Source of the DNA: Gorsachius magnificus
Lineage: Eukaryota; Chordata; Aves; Pelecaniformes; Ardeidae
Length of the DNA: 64,000 nt
Reading direction: 5' to 3'
Assembly (NCBI GenBank): GCA_034008185.1
Contig: CM067109.1
Coordinates: 37,356,885-37,420,884, forward strand
Made by a program: the position numbers and the translations under genes. The notes beneath the pieces are model-generated. The model did not search any database. It was not told where the DNA came from and saw nothing but the letters and a program-made list of their open reading frames with translations. This document shows positions 12,401 through 23,495 of the stretch, in pieces (position 1 is the stretch's first letter; each line of letters opens with the position of its first letter).

Positions 12401-15400
12401 AGAAAGCCAACTCTCATTGTTGACAAAATTAAGCAAAAGATGCTCCACATGGCTTACAGAGCAGTGTCCAGGGCTTGCTGAGATCTGGGGGATTATACAC
12501 TTCTGGCTCTTTCTCATTTTAATGAAATCCAGCAGTTTTTTAATAAGTAATTTTCTCTTTTTTAAAAACAGCTCTCAAAAAATGTTTTGCCATTTCTTAA
12601 TGGAAGGTCTGGTCTATGTGGCTGTGTAGGGGAGAAGAAGTGTTGGCAAGACAACTTGTATTAAAAGATGGTCTGTATCTTAAAAGAGTCTAAGAAGTCC
12701 AAATACAAACAACTCAGGCCTGCATTTCATAAAATGGGACTGCCTTGGGAAGTGACAGCTAGGAAGCCAGCCATGTGTTACAGGTTTTTTAACAACTTCT
12801 GGTATTTGAGGTGTCCATAGGAACCTTTAAGGAGTCTGAATGAGGAAGCATGAGCTGGGGAAGAAGTGCTTGAAAGAAGCTGCATGAAGTCAATCTATGC
12901 ATGCATAGCAAAATCTCAGGAAGAGCACTTCTAACTAAGTCCAGCTAACACACAATCATTTCAACTTCACAAGTGCTGAATCCTTTCATCTTGTTACCTA
13001 AAGCATGGCAGTTGAAACAGCAAACATACTATTAGATTTTATAGACATAACATATTTCTGTGACATACATGCCATATTAAATATTAATATTCACTGGCAT
13101 GGGTACTGGGACGGTCACTTGGAGCCATGTCATCTCCAAAGCTACCTGTTGAGCATGTTTAAACCAGAACCCTTCAGGCTGCAGGGCTGGAGACAGCTTT
13201 GGGTCCTACCCAGGGATTCACGGGCAAGTGCTGAGCATCATGGGGCTTTCCAGATGAAAATGCACAGGAAATAGAAGTGGAGGGGGGAACAGAGGAAAGA
13301 AGTGGGAAGAGGGAAAGAATTGGGGTGGAAAAGTGCAAAGGCAAGGAGCTGAAAAAGTGATGAAATTGGAACCTTTTAAAAACAAAAGAAGCATGACTCA
13401 GACCTTTCGATTGTGTACCATTTCTGTTCTTCTTACTACTATTTTCTCCTTGTACATGTTCACCTACAAATGTCTGTACTGAATATTTAATTCCAGTCAT
13501 GCAGATTAGCTGACAGAACACTTTAAGGTCTTTTCTGATGTCCTCATCAGCTCCTTTTTAGGTAGCACTTCCTCTCCAAATGACTGGCAGGAAGATCCAT
13601 TTCTAGAATACAAACACTTGGTATTTGATTACCTGTTTGTAAAGTATTAAAACAGTCTTGTGGAAGGTTATCTTCACCCAGACAATGAAAAAAGCTTCAA
13701 AAGGCTAGGCAGCCTAGTGGCCTTGACAGTGCTGACATAAACCACCCTCAGCAGAATCCATTTATTCATTCCTTGGTTGCTACCACAATCAGGAGTCCTG
13801 TCCTTGTTCAGCTGCCATTGGCAGAAAAAAATAGGCAAGGGAGAAGGACAGGCAGTTTTAGCCAACAAAACCGTCTTTTCTGGATTTAGGGAAACATTAA
13901 CTTCTAGCTTTTCCCTGTAGCTCCCAAGGGACCACGTGGAGGTGTGTGGTCCTTTGGTTCCTGATGTGCTTGCCCCTCTCTATGTCCAGTGAGAAGGAGC
14001 CAGCACAGCCCTGTCACCCGCCTTTGGCCCCAGCCTCTGATGCCTGCTCCAGCAAAAATGCTCCCAGGTCACTGCTCTGCAATCTGCTATGTGAAATGGC
14101 ATTTATGTGCTGCACAGGGATGGGAGAAAAGGAATGAGAAATCCAGGATCAAAATAAAACTGCCACCAGCTACTCCCTCAACCTCTAAGACTTCATCCTC
14201 CCCTCTGATGTGGAGGAGGCCCATAAAACACCGATGGTAATAGCAATTAATGGACAGGTCAAGCAACAAATGTAGTTGCTTAGAATTTTGTTCAACATCT
14301 TTATTTTTTGGTATATTTTTTAATTACTGTTTTAATTACAGATGAGCAGTCTAAAGCAATAACAATCTTGGTTTCTTTTTTTTTTAAAATCTGCTTATTT
14401 ACATACATTTATATTCCCAAAAGTTATTAAGTGGCAGATGATAGTTCTAATTACCTCTTCAATGTGCCATGCTTGTCACAGCATGGTTAACTTTTTCTGA
14501 TGGTTCTGACCTTTTAATCAGTTGATCAAGAAAATAAGATGATCTGGGGTGCATTTGCATTGTCTCAGTAACTGCTCTGAAATATTTTGGGTGACTGCAA
14601 GGGTAATTAGAAATATAGTGACAATAACAGCAGAACTTGTGAAAAAATTATAGGTCAGTGCTGCTTCTGTAATACCACTTCCACAGTGATAAAAGAAATT
14701 ACTGTTAATTACCAGGTTATTACCATACTTAATTCTGATAATTCTAGGCCATCCAAACAATGCAGAGAAACACAAATCACATTATTATGTTCCTCCAGCA
14801 AGATGGCAGTACTGTTCCTGTATCATTCATTCTAGGAATGCTGTATTTTTCTTAATGAATGAGATTTACTGCCTTATAGCTGGTACACAGAGGTTAAAAA
14901 ATTTACTGTTCTCTTTCAGGGTGATTCATGCATACATATGCCATGGAGTCTTGAAAACATTATTTCTAGTGTTGTGGCAGAGTTCTTTTTTTCCTTCTTT
15001 AGGACCAATCTGGCAAAGCAGGAGGTTGAGCCAAGCATAAATAGGCTTTACTGACTACAAACCTCATCTAGCTCAAGGACTCCAGGCACAAAATCTCACC
15101 CAGACTACAGTTGGGAGGAAAATATAAAAACTGTGACTCTAGGGGAGTACTGGGAAGTAGACCAAAATTAATTCATTTTCATTACGACTAATTCAAGAAA
15201 ACATCTCTTTCCTGAAAAGTGTTTAAACATGTGCCCCTTTGATTTCAATGGGAGTTGAGGGAACCTTACAACAACTGAGTTGGCAAATTTTCATCTCGAG
15301 GGTGTATTTTAATGTTTTGAAAATATACACACATTTTTCTTCTTGTTATAAGCCATATAGATGGCTTTTAAAATACTGGTTTAAATTAAAACACAAGGTT

Positions 15401-15507
15401 AGATCCTGTCTTTGTTTATATATATAATGGTTGCTTACTGTTTTTTGATCATTTCATAGAAAATGAAACATTTCTTCATTGAAAGCATTATCAGGCACTG
15501 GATGGTC

Positions 15508-15642
15508 AAGTCCCCATCCCTGGAGATATTTAAAAGATGGGTAGATGAGATGCTTAGAGACATGGCTTAATGGTGGACAAGTACAGTTGGACTTGATGAT
15601 TTTAAAGGTATTTTCCAACCAAATGATTTTATGATTCTATGA
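15508..15642 (+). mobile_element. Short CR1 3' end, plus strand, diverged
   Basis: About 135 bp matching the CR1 3' end: CCCCATCCCTGGAGATATTT, TTAATGGTGGACAAG, GTTGGACTTGATGATTTTAA, CCAACCAAATGATTTTATGA and a single ATTCTATG tail. It is more diverged than the other copies, so it is probably older. Confidence 0.88.
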
Positions 15643-16356
15643 AAATGAGAAAAATAATATTCTTTAAAAAATTGTATATCTGCTCTAAAAACTACTGAAG
15701 TGACACCATACTTACTGAAATCCTCAGTTCTTATAGAATCATGGAACGTTTCCCTGGAAAAGAACTAGTTTTTTTCCTCCAAAAGCTGTTAGAATTTTCC
15801 TAGAATAAATGCGAACAAGATGTGATCCTCAGCATTTTTTTCCGTAAAATCAACAACAAATGCCCTTTGTGTTTTACAGTGCCAAAGCAGGCATTTCACC
15901 TATTGTCTTCTACACTTTCTGTTACCTTTCTTAAACTCTGAATAGAATATATTTTCTAGTCAGCAGTTTTCCTGTTGTCTTGGTAGCTTTCTTCACCAAA
16001 AGCTGCTGAAAGTCTGGTCTGCCCCTCTTCAGCTAAGTTTTCTTGTTATTCCAGTGCACATGATAGAGCAGGAACTATTTCACTCTGTGCTGTTCTCCTC
16101 CTCCTGCTCTTTCTGCATGGGCTGAACAATTCCTGAAGCAAGGAGCAGGCAGGAGGCGACTGTCAGGATCTGTTGGTTTGCAGTGCTGAGTGACACCAAA
16201 ATCAGAGGCATGACTTCCAAGCATCCTGACACTGTCGCTTTCACTTGTATAGCGACAATCACCCACGGTTCGACGTGTGAGCTGCACAGGGGGGTCACGT
16301 CCTCGTCCCTGGGCCACTGATGCACTGACACCAATATGAGGATGCAGCAAATGGCG

Positions 16357-16362
16357 TTTATT
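16357..16362 (-). promoter_or_regulatory. AATAAA polyadenylation signal of the LTR remnant
   Basis: AATAAA on the minus strand directly before CGCCATTTGC. This adjacency to R is the alpharetroviral arrangement. Confidence 0.55.
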
Positions 16363-16377
16363 ATAACACAACAGCAG

Positions 16378-16385
16378 CTTTTATA
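16378..16385 (-). promoter_or_regulatory. TATA box of the LTR remnant
   Basis: TATAAAAG on the minus strand, a near-perfect TATA box, about 16 bp before the AATAAA signal at 16362-16357. The spacing fits a compact retroviral U3/R boundary. Confidence 0.5.
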
Positions 16386-17232
16386 CCCCTTATCAGGCCC
16401 ACCCTTCTTCTTCCTTCTTCTTGGTGAGATGATCATGAGGCGGTCTTCTTCTAAACTCAATCGCTTCTCCCCTTTTTATTCACCACAGACACTCTCACTG
16501 TTCTTCACTCTACATACTGCTCTCTCTTTTACATTCATGAGTGATTGAATCAAAGGTGCTTTTCACAGTGAATTACACAGAAAAATGGTTTGGGTACAGT
16601 CAGGATCAGTCTAGATCCCATACTGCATGTCTTGCAGCTCCATGCTTTGACTAACTCAGGTCAAAGAAGTTTTTCCATTCGGTGCAGTAGATTTCAAATG
16701 GGTTCCTAAAAGATTCTGTGGCCTCGGGTGGCCAAAGTGCTACAGTCTTCTTCAGAAAGCTGTCATCAAGTTGTAAAGAGAGCTACAGCATTAAGATTAT
16801 TTTTATATGGTGTAATAAAAGGAAAATAAAAGTTAAAATTTGTGTGAGGAAGTAAGGCTTGATATTGAAAAAATGATCTGTAGCATAGATTAATTCCTCT
16901 AGTCCCTCGCTGTTACTATTGAACAATGCTTTATTCTAAAGGACCATAGTTTTTCTCTATAAACCTCAGTAATGATTAAAATGAGATAAGCTGAATTGCA
17001 AACTGCTGTTCTAGCACTCGAATGTAACGACGCTTCGATAGGTGGGATTCAGGATCTTAAAAAAATTCTGAAACCTGAATATGTGATACTACAAAAAAGT
17101 TGAATTTTCCCTCACAACTTAGTACTGCGACCTACACAGTTTGAACCTTTTCCTGCATTCAATTTTAGAAAATATTAAATGAAAAGCTAGTCTTAAAATG
17201 TCTGAAAAATATCATTAATGTTTATTAGCCTG

Positions 17233-17258
17233 AACAACAACAACAACAACAACAAAAA
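17233..17258 (+). repeat. (AAC)n microsatellite
   Basis: About seven AAC units ending in an A-run. Confidence 0.9.
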
Positions 17259-17571
17259 CTTAGAGAAATAATTGATCCCTGAGAAATTTTGAGGATGTGT
17301 GTTTGGGAACAGCAGAAAAGTTAAAAGCTTAGCTAACATACACTGTAAATTCATTAGATCAAAAATTTCGTTACTACGGACTAGAGTTTTGTACCCTTCT
17401 TGCATTTTACCTAAAGATGGTGTCAGATATCTGAGCTTTATCCCTTGGGCAGAATACTATATCCTCTCTTTTCTAGTGATTTTTTAAATCGATGTTTAAA
17501 ATTCTTTGTTACTGTTTGAAAAAAGTGATAGATAATAAGCAAATTGTCCTTGCTTATGTTGCCTTTCTCAG

Positions 17572-17646
17572 CTAATACCACTGCAGATTAACACAGATTG
17601 CACTAAAACGAACGATCCTCACTCTAAGCTGCCACTTGCTGAATAG
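17572..17646 (+). other. Candidate 75-bp non-coding or terminal exon
   Basis: Very good splice signals: acceptor TTGCTTATGTTGCCTTTCTCAG and donor ATAG/GTGAGT. Two frames contain early stops. The third is open for 24 codons but ends in TAG exactly at the donor. It fits better as an exon of a non-coding transcript than as coding sequence. Confidence 0.18.
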
Positions 17647-20600
17647 GTGAGTTGGTCCATGTGTCTGCATGCAATTAATTCATAAGCAGATTAAAAATAC
17701 ACACACAGAGCTTTGAGATGCAGTATGTGGAAAGCATCATAAGACAACATAAGAAAGTATATTCCAGTCATGAATAACTGAAATTAGTCCAGTACCCCTT
17801 AAATATGTAAACTTAATGTCCATTGCTTCAGTGTGGCAAGCGTGCAGACTGTAGTGCAAAAATGGGAGAGTTACACTTCTGTAGCAGAATGACGAGCTGA
17901 CTTACATGAGTTGGAAGATAGTTTCTTCAAGTGTCAGTGCTTCAGAACACCATGCAGTTCTTGCTTTTCATTACTGAGTTGACAGTTCAAATAAGTTGGT
18001 ATATTAGATGAACTAAATAATCACTTAGTTGCTAGTTTAAATTCAGTTAGAAGGTTTAGTTCAAAAGGCAGTTAAGTTTTGAATAAAATACAGGTACTGT
18101 TGAAGCTGGCTGCAAACACTCTGTATCTTCAGTATGATCAGGAGTGAATGCTTTAATTTTAAAAATAGCCCTTTTTCTCTTGAACCCAGTGATCTCTGTG
18201 GGCCTAACCCAAGCAGCTTGTACTAATTATTCTACATCTTACCTAACTAGCATCAGTCATTCTGTCTCAGTCACTGAGATGACTTGCATGGGGAAGAAAG
18301 GCACAATTCAGCTTTTTTTCCTAAAGCTCTTTTGCCAACTGACTGAAAGGAGAAACTATGAAAAATATAAAATTTGAAAATCCATTTAAAAAAACAAAAT
18401 GGTTTTATATTTCCTTTCCTGGAAATATCTAGAAAAATACAGCCAGTGTGTTATGTTTCCATTATCTGGCTAACAGTCCATTTTATTGCACAGCAAATGG
18501 CCAGAATTTACCTTTTCATACATTTGCAGATTCTTTTTCACAATTTATGTCTGATTTATAATCACTCCCATGTGCTACAATGAAGTTAGGTTATTTTTCT
18601 ATCTTTAACCAATTTTGAAAACTCTATTCTTGTGTATAAACAGTTTTACACTTTGATAGAATTTGGTTTTGGGGTTTGGGGTTTTTTTTTGGAGAAGGCA
18701 GAGCCTGCGATTAATAGCCAGCAATGAGTATGCATAATTACATCCTTCCCTATAGCTGAAATGTTTGCAGAACTGGCATAGGATATTTTGAAAAGTGTGC
18801 CTTTTGCTTATTAAAATGGCAGAAGTTTATCTGGGCATAGGAACCATGATTTCTGTGAGAGGAAGAGAGGCCAGTTGGGAATGGCATTACTCATTCAAGA
18901 AACCAAATAGGCTTTGGGGGCTATTTGCATGAGAAAGGACTGCTCCTTAGATGCGGAAGGATTATAGAAAGAATTATACACAGACTCAACTCCAGACATA
19001 TCTGACCTGTTGATTAAGGCCTTTTGTGAGTAGAGAACTTGGTTTCAGTCTCCCACTAACATGTTAGGCATTATTAGTTTCTCTGCAGTTCTACAAGCAA
19101 TGCGTTGGGAAAAAAGGGGGATATTTGCTTTGCTCTGTGTCTTTTCACAGGGAAAAAGCACGAGGACTTTGTGAAAAAAACAGTTTGCAAGCTCTATTTC
19201 TAATTAAGAATGTCCTCCAGTAAAGACAGCATGCAAAGGAACTGCAAGACCACTACCTGCAGATCCCTTTGGAGTGGTACCAGAACGATGTTGCCTTGCC
19301 CATGCTGTGGTGGCTGGACTCTTGAGTGGTGCTGTGTCGGGTATAGCAGGACGTGTTGTCCTTTCTGTATTAGGAAATAATCCTCCCTCAGTTGGGAGGT
19401 GGGCATGAAAATCATGAAAGAAAAGCAGGGATGTCTGAGTCCAAGCAAGGACTTCTGTGTCCAAGATGAAGTGGGCTGAATGTTTTGTCTGGGAGACAAG
19501 GAGTGTCCTGCTAATCCCAGTGTGGGCAGTGCAAGCAAACGCAACCAGAACAGGGCTTGCTGGAGGCAAGCTGTAGCTAGCAGGCTAGGAGACAGCTGTG
19601 ATTTCAACAGATGGTTTGACTTGATCTGTCTGAATCACCTCCAAGACAGCCATGAAAAAGGACACGCTTGGCAGACTACTGTAACTGAGACCAGTCCCTC
19701 AGGGCTTTTCGGTTACATCATGAGCCCTGCAGCAGCAGGGAAAGGGAGGCTGAAGAAGTGGATGGTATCCGTCCTTGCTCATCTTCACTCCTCAGGCTAT
19801 GAGTTCTCTGCTGTGTGGGTGATGACTCCAGCACAGTGTTTCACCCTCCTGAGCAGGCACCCTGAAAAACACATGCCCTCCTGGTCTGGGGGATAATGTT
19901 AAATAAACATACCTTATGGCTAGAAAATGCAGGGAATGTAGGGAAGAGGAAACAGGGTAACAAAGGCTATGTGCAAAAATTCTTCTGCCTCAAGAAGTCT
20001 GGTGAAAAGGGAGATGTTGTAATGCTCAAAGGCTCTGATACAACCAAGCTGGTACCTTGGGCAGATGGGCCAGAGCAATCATATTTAAGAAGCTCATGCA
20101 CAGCTCTCTGGTTAATATACAGCTAAGCTAGTTGTATACACAGGCCTATGGCAGCCTTTCTGTCAGAGCAACTTACAACTCTCATGAAAAATGCCAGCTG
20201 TAACACACTATACATAGGTAAACTGGAGTTTCAGTGGCCATTTATGCAGTGACATCAAAAGCAATGTCTTGGAATAATGACAGGCATTTCTTGTTAAATG
20301 AGGGATAATTTCTGACCTTCAACCTAAAGCCAAGAACCACTCTCAGCAACTGATTGAAAATACGATCTTCTCTACAATATTTGCTAGAAGCAGAAATAAA
20401 GAGGTTGTGGGATGACTGAGTTCAAGGCCACCAGTTTTTAAAGGAAGACCTGATTTTTTGGCTTGATTTGAGTTTGTGCTTTTATAAGCAGATACTAAAA
20501 AGGGGATTCAGTATTTAAGTTTAAATGAAATGCTGCAAATGGCTGGGTCTCACTGCAGCTTAACAGAAAAATTGTATGCTCAAATACCAAAACTTCTAAA

Positions 20601-23476
20601 TATTGAACTCTACTGTGCAATTCATACATTGTTTTGGAGCATTGCTTATTTAGAAAACAATAGTGATAGACCAGAGAGACTATCACTAGGAGGAGGAGAA
20701 AATAGATGTGACAATTAATGACAATAGGAAGCCAGACAGCATGATATACATACCTGAATCATGTGGCTTTGTTTTCCTCCTCGAGTCTTTATGGAGAAAA
20801 AACAACTTCGCAATGGGTTAAAGGCCTGAAACCTTAGAATAAAATCTTCAGTGAGACGTGGTGCTATGCCCACGGCTATGCCTCTTCAGATTCTGCCAAC
20901 AGGCCTTTGCTAACTCATTTGCCTGTGAAGTTATTCTGCAATATGATTCTAATTAACAGTTATCATATTACGAAAAGTCTCAGGGTGTCATAACATAAGA
21001 CTGTTAGCCAATGACACTGACAGAAGCAACCCTACCTCCTTTCCATCACTGGTTGCCTCCACGCCATCCTCCTCCTAGGGGCACAAATGTTTGGTGTGAT
21101 CGGGTGGTAAATGAAATCTAAGGTATGATCACAGTGAGATGCCAGCAGAGTAACTGGAGTCATGCCTCTTCATCAGCATCCTTACGCACTGTTTGTTTCA
21201 ATTCTTCACAGCGTCTGAAGCACAATGGACCTATGGTTAATACACCTAGAAACAAATTACATTTGGAATTTGATTCCCATGCAAACTCAATAGGATGAAA
21301 AGCAATATGCAAGGAAGCAATCTGCAGTGGGGCCAACGGATAATGCAGTGTCTCCTAATAAGAGTAGGAGAGCAATATCTTTATTCCAGCAGTAAAATTA
21401 AGCAAACATCTGGATATAAAAATAAGAAGGTATACAGCCCTATAAAACCACATAAAAATGTGCCAAGATAAGAAATAACATTTTTTTACCCAGAATATAC
21501 AGGGAAGGGTTTTGAGATGGAGAAGACACAGTGACTTGGCATTATAGGTTCTGCTAAATTAGAGCCTGAACACTGCCTTCACTGAAACGGGAACATGAGC
21601 AGGCCTTCTTTGACCTTCATCTGGCTGTGGCCACCCAAATGCACGTTGATTTGGACTGAGCAGAATTTAAGAGGAATGTTCACTCGGAAATACTTGAATG
21701 TTATCCACTGGGAGGAGAGCATTGCAAAGATGCTTCATATGCTGGAATATTCTTGTTCCAAACAAAATCCAAGCTTGTGTTCAGAAACCTTCCAGATGGA
21801 GTGAGAGTGCTACGTTCAGGCAGCTCTGTACTGTGCGTACACATTACTGGGCCTGAGAGAAACCCTCTCTATTCCTTCTGTTTTTCCTTCACAAAGCCCT
21901 CTACATTCCTTGTGCTTTTTTCCCTGCCCTATTGAAAGGACGGGGCAGGAGAGGGCTGCTAATGCTGCTGACTTGAGCATCAGCCTGCTATCCTCTAAAG
22001 CAGGCTGTGGTGTGAGGGAGGGAGTCATGAATCCGTGCTCAAGACTGTGCCAAAGACAGAGTTTTCTCCTTAAATGAAGAATGGTGGGGCCCCAAGTTAT
22101 TCTCAGCATACAAAAATATTGATCAGACTGGTTTTATAACCTGCTAGAAAGTATACAATGACTTGGACACAAACCATTGTTCTGAGCCTGTATGTTTTGG
22201 TGAGAGATAAAAACAAAACATAATACTTCAGCTCAAGCTGTGAAATTATTCATAGCTTTGAAGCTTGTGGTACCTGTAGCCAAGTGCATTAACCAAACTC
22301 TGAGGACATGATTCTGATCTGCTGCTCACCACTACAAACCCTAAGTCATTTATGGAGTTACTTAGGAATACAGCAATCTTGAGGGAGGAATTTAGACACA
22401 GATATTCGTAGCTAATGGTTTTGGTTTTAGATTATGAAGTTACAGATAACTTTTTTGTTAAGTTCTCTCACACTTTCCTATTTTTAACTCCTAATTTGAC
22501 AAGCTAAGGAACAGCTGCATGTGTCCCTGAAAAGTGCGATACTGACAATTTGCTTTGTTCTTTTTTTGAATTGTTATGATCATTGCTAACTGTCATGAGA
22601 TATTTAATCAAGTACAAATACGGTAGCAATGACATTTTAACAAGTACAAGTCTTTTTATGTTGGAGCAAGACATTGTCTACACAGATGTACAGAAACACA
22701 TAAGTGTAAGTAAATCCACATAGGTGCTGCAATCCTACTTTACCTCTGAGTGAAAAAAATTCTAAGGCAATCAGTAGTAGTAGTTTGTGGTTCATGTAAA
22801 GCTGGGGGACAAAGAACATGGGGTGACAGCAAAACTAATGGCAAACTTGAGTATCTTTGAAAGACTTAGCCCCTTACCATTTCCTATGGAGATTTAATTT
22901 TGACATTCCACTGACATGTTTTTCTTTTAAGATGCTCTACTGCTAAGTAAAGCTCACATGAACATCTGTTCACCACTATAAAAGTTTATAGTGACCTGTG
23001 AATTTGAAATTTAAATGAGGTAACATTTCAGGTTATAACTTTTAGATTAAAAAGAAACAGCTCGGCATTGTAAATGAAGTAACATTGGCAGAATGGTTGG
23101 AGCATAAGTACCTTTTTTTTTTTACCTTAAAACAAAAAGCATATGGGACTGATGTTAGCCAATGCCATTTTCTCAGGGTACAATTATATACATCTGTTAT
23201 TGCAATAAAGAAAACAGTTCTTTAGCAAGATGCATCTGCTGGCAGAAAATTTTCCAAAATTAATATTAGCATATAAACCTGCTCTTTTACTGATACTCAT
23301 TCTTTCTATTCCAAATGTCCCTCTCATATTTTTCAGCTACCTCCTGCTATTTTGCTCCGTTCTGCTTATGGCTTCTCTGATTGAGAGCCATACGGAACCA
23401 AATCCTGTTCACTCGCACAACTAGCCCCATCTGTCTTACTATGTAGGCTTAGGCTATGTCTTCACTGTCAAAAACA

Positions 23477-23495
23477 TTTTTTTTTTTTTTTTTTT
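23477..23495 (+). repeat. T19 homopolymer
   Basis: Nineteen consecutive T followed by ACAG. It could serve as a splice acceptor tract, but no open segment with a good donor follows. Confidence 0.9.

Larger units (their letters stand above)
1..15507. other. Unique non-repeat DNA with scattered exon-like segments
   Basis: No transposable element was recognised here. Apart from the candidate exons listed separately (490, 609, 2384, 3498, 3661, 8380 and 9193) and the small repeats, the sequence is AT-rich with stops in all frames and looks like intron or intergenic DNA. A good acceptor-like tract on the minus strand near 1040-1060 (CTATCTATCTTTCCCAG) leads into a short open run with no donor. 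Confidence 0.6.
16246..16480 (-). mobile_element. Alpharetrovirus-like LTR remnant (U3-R-U5), ends uncertain
   Basis: Read on the minus strand this has the layout of an avian alpharetrovirus-type LTR. A TATAAAAG box lies at 16385-16378. AATAAA follows about 16 bp later at 16362-16357, then CGCCATTTGC and CATATTGGTGTCAG. In avian leukosis-type LTRs the AATAAA signal also sits at the end of U3, directly before an R region starting GCCATTT, and U5 continues with TTGGTGT. That arrangement is known for the family and is visible here. U3 extends to the right of 16390 and U5 to the left, perhaps to a TG/CA edge near 16246. I could not find a matching target duplication, so the edges and solo status are unproven. 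No gag, pol or env coding sequence was recognised next to it. Confidence 0.6.

Noticed and set aside
14518..14775. 85-codon minus-strand open frame with hydrophobic stretches suggesting membrane helices
   Set aside because: It has no good splice sites, no conserved motif and an irregular composition. Chance is the simpler explanation.
15733..15770. TAGAATCATGGAACG followed by CCTGGAAAAG, resembling a minus-strand CR1 tail
   Set aside because: Only about 35 bp resemble CR1, with no following 3' UTR. It is too short to call.
19200..19896. Four overlapping open frames of 121-138 codons on both strands
   Set aside because: The patch is slightly GC-richer, so stops are rarer in all frames. There are no splice pairs and none of the readings is protein-like.
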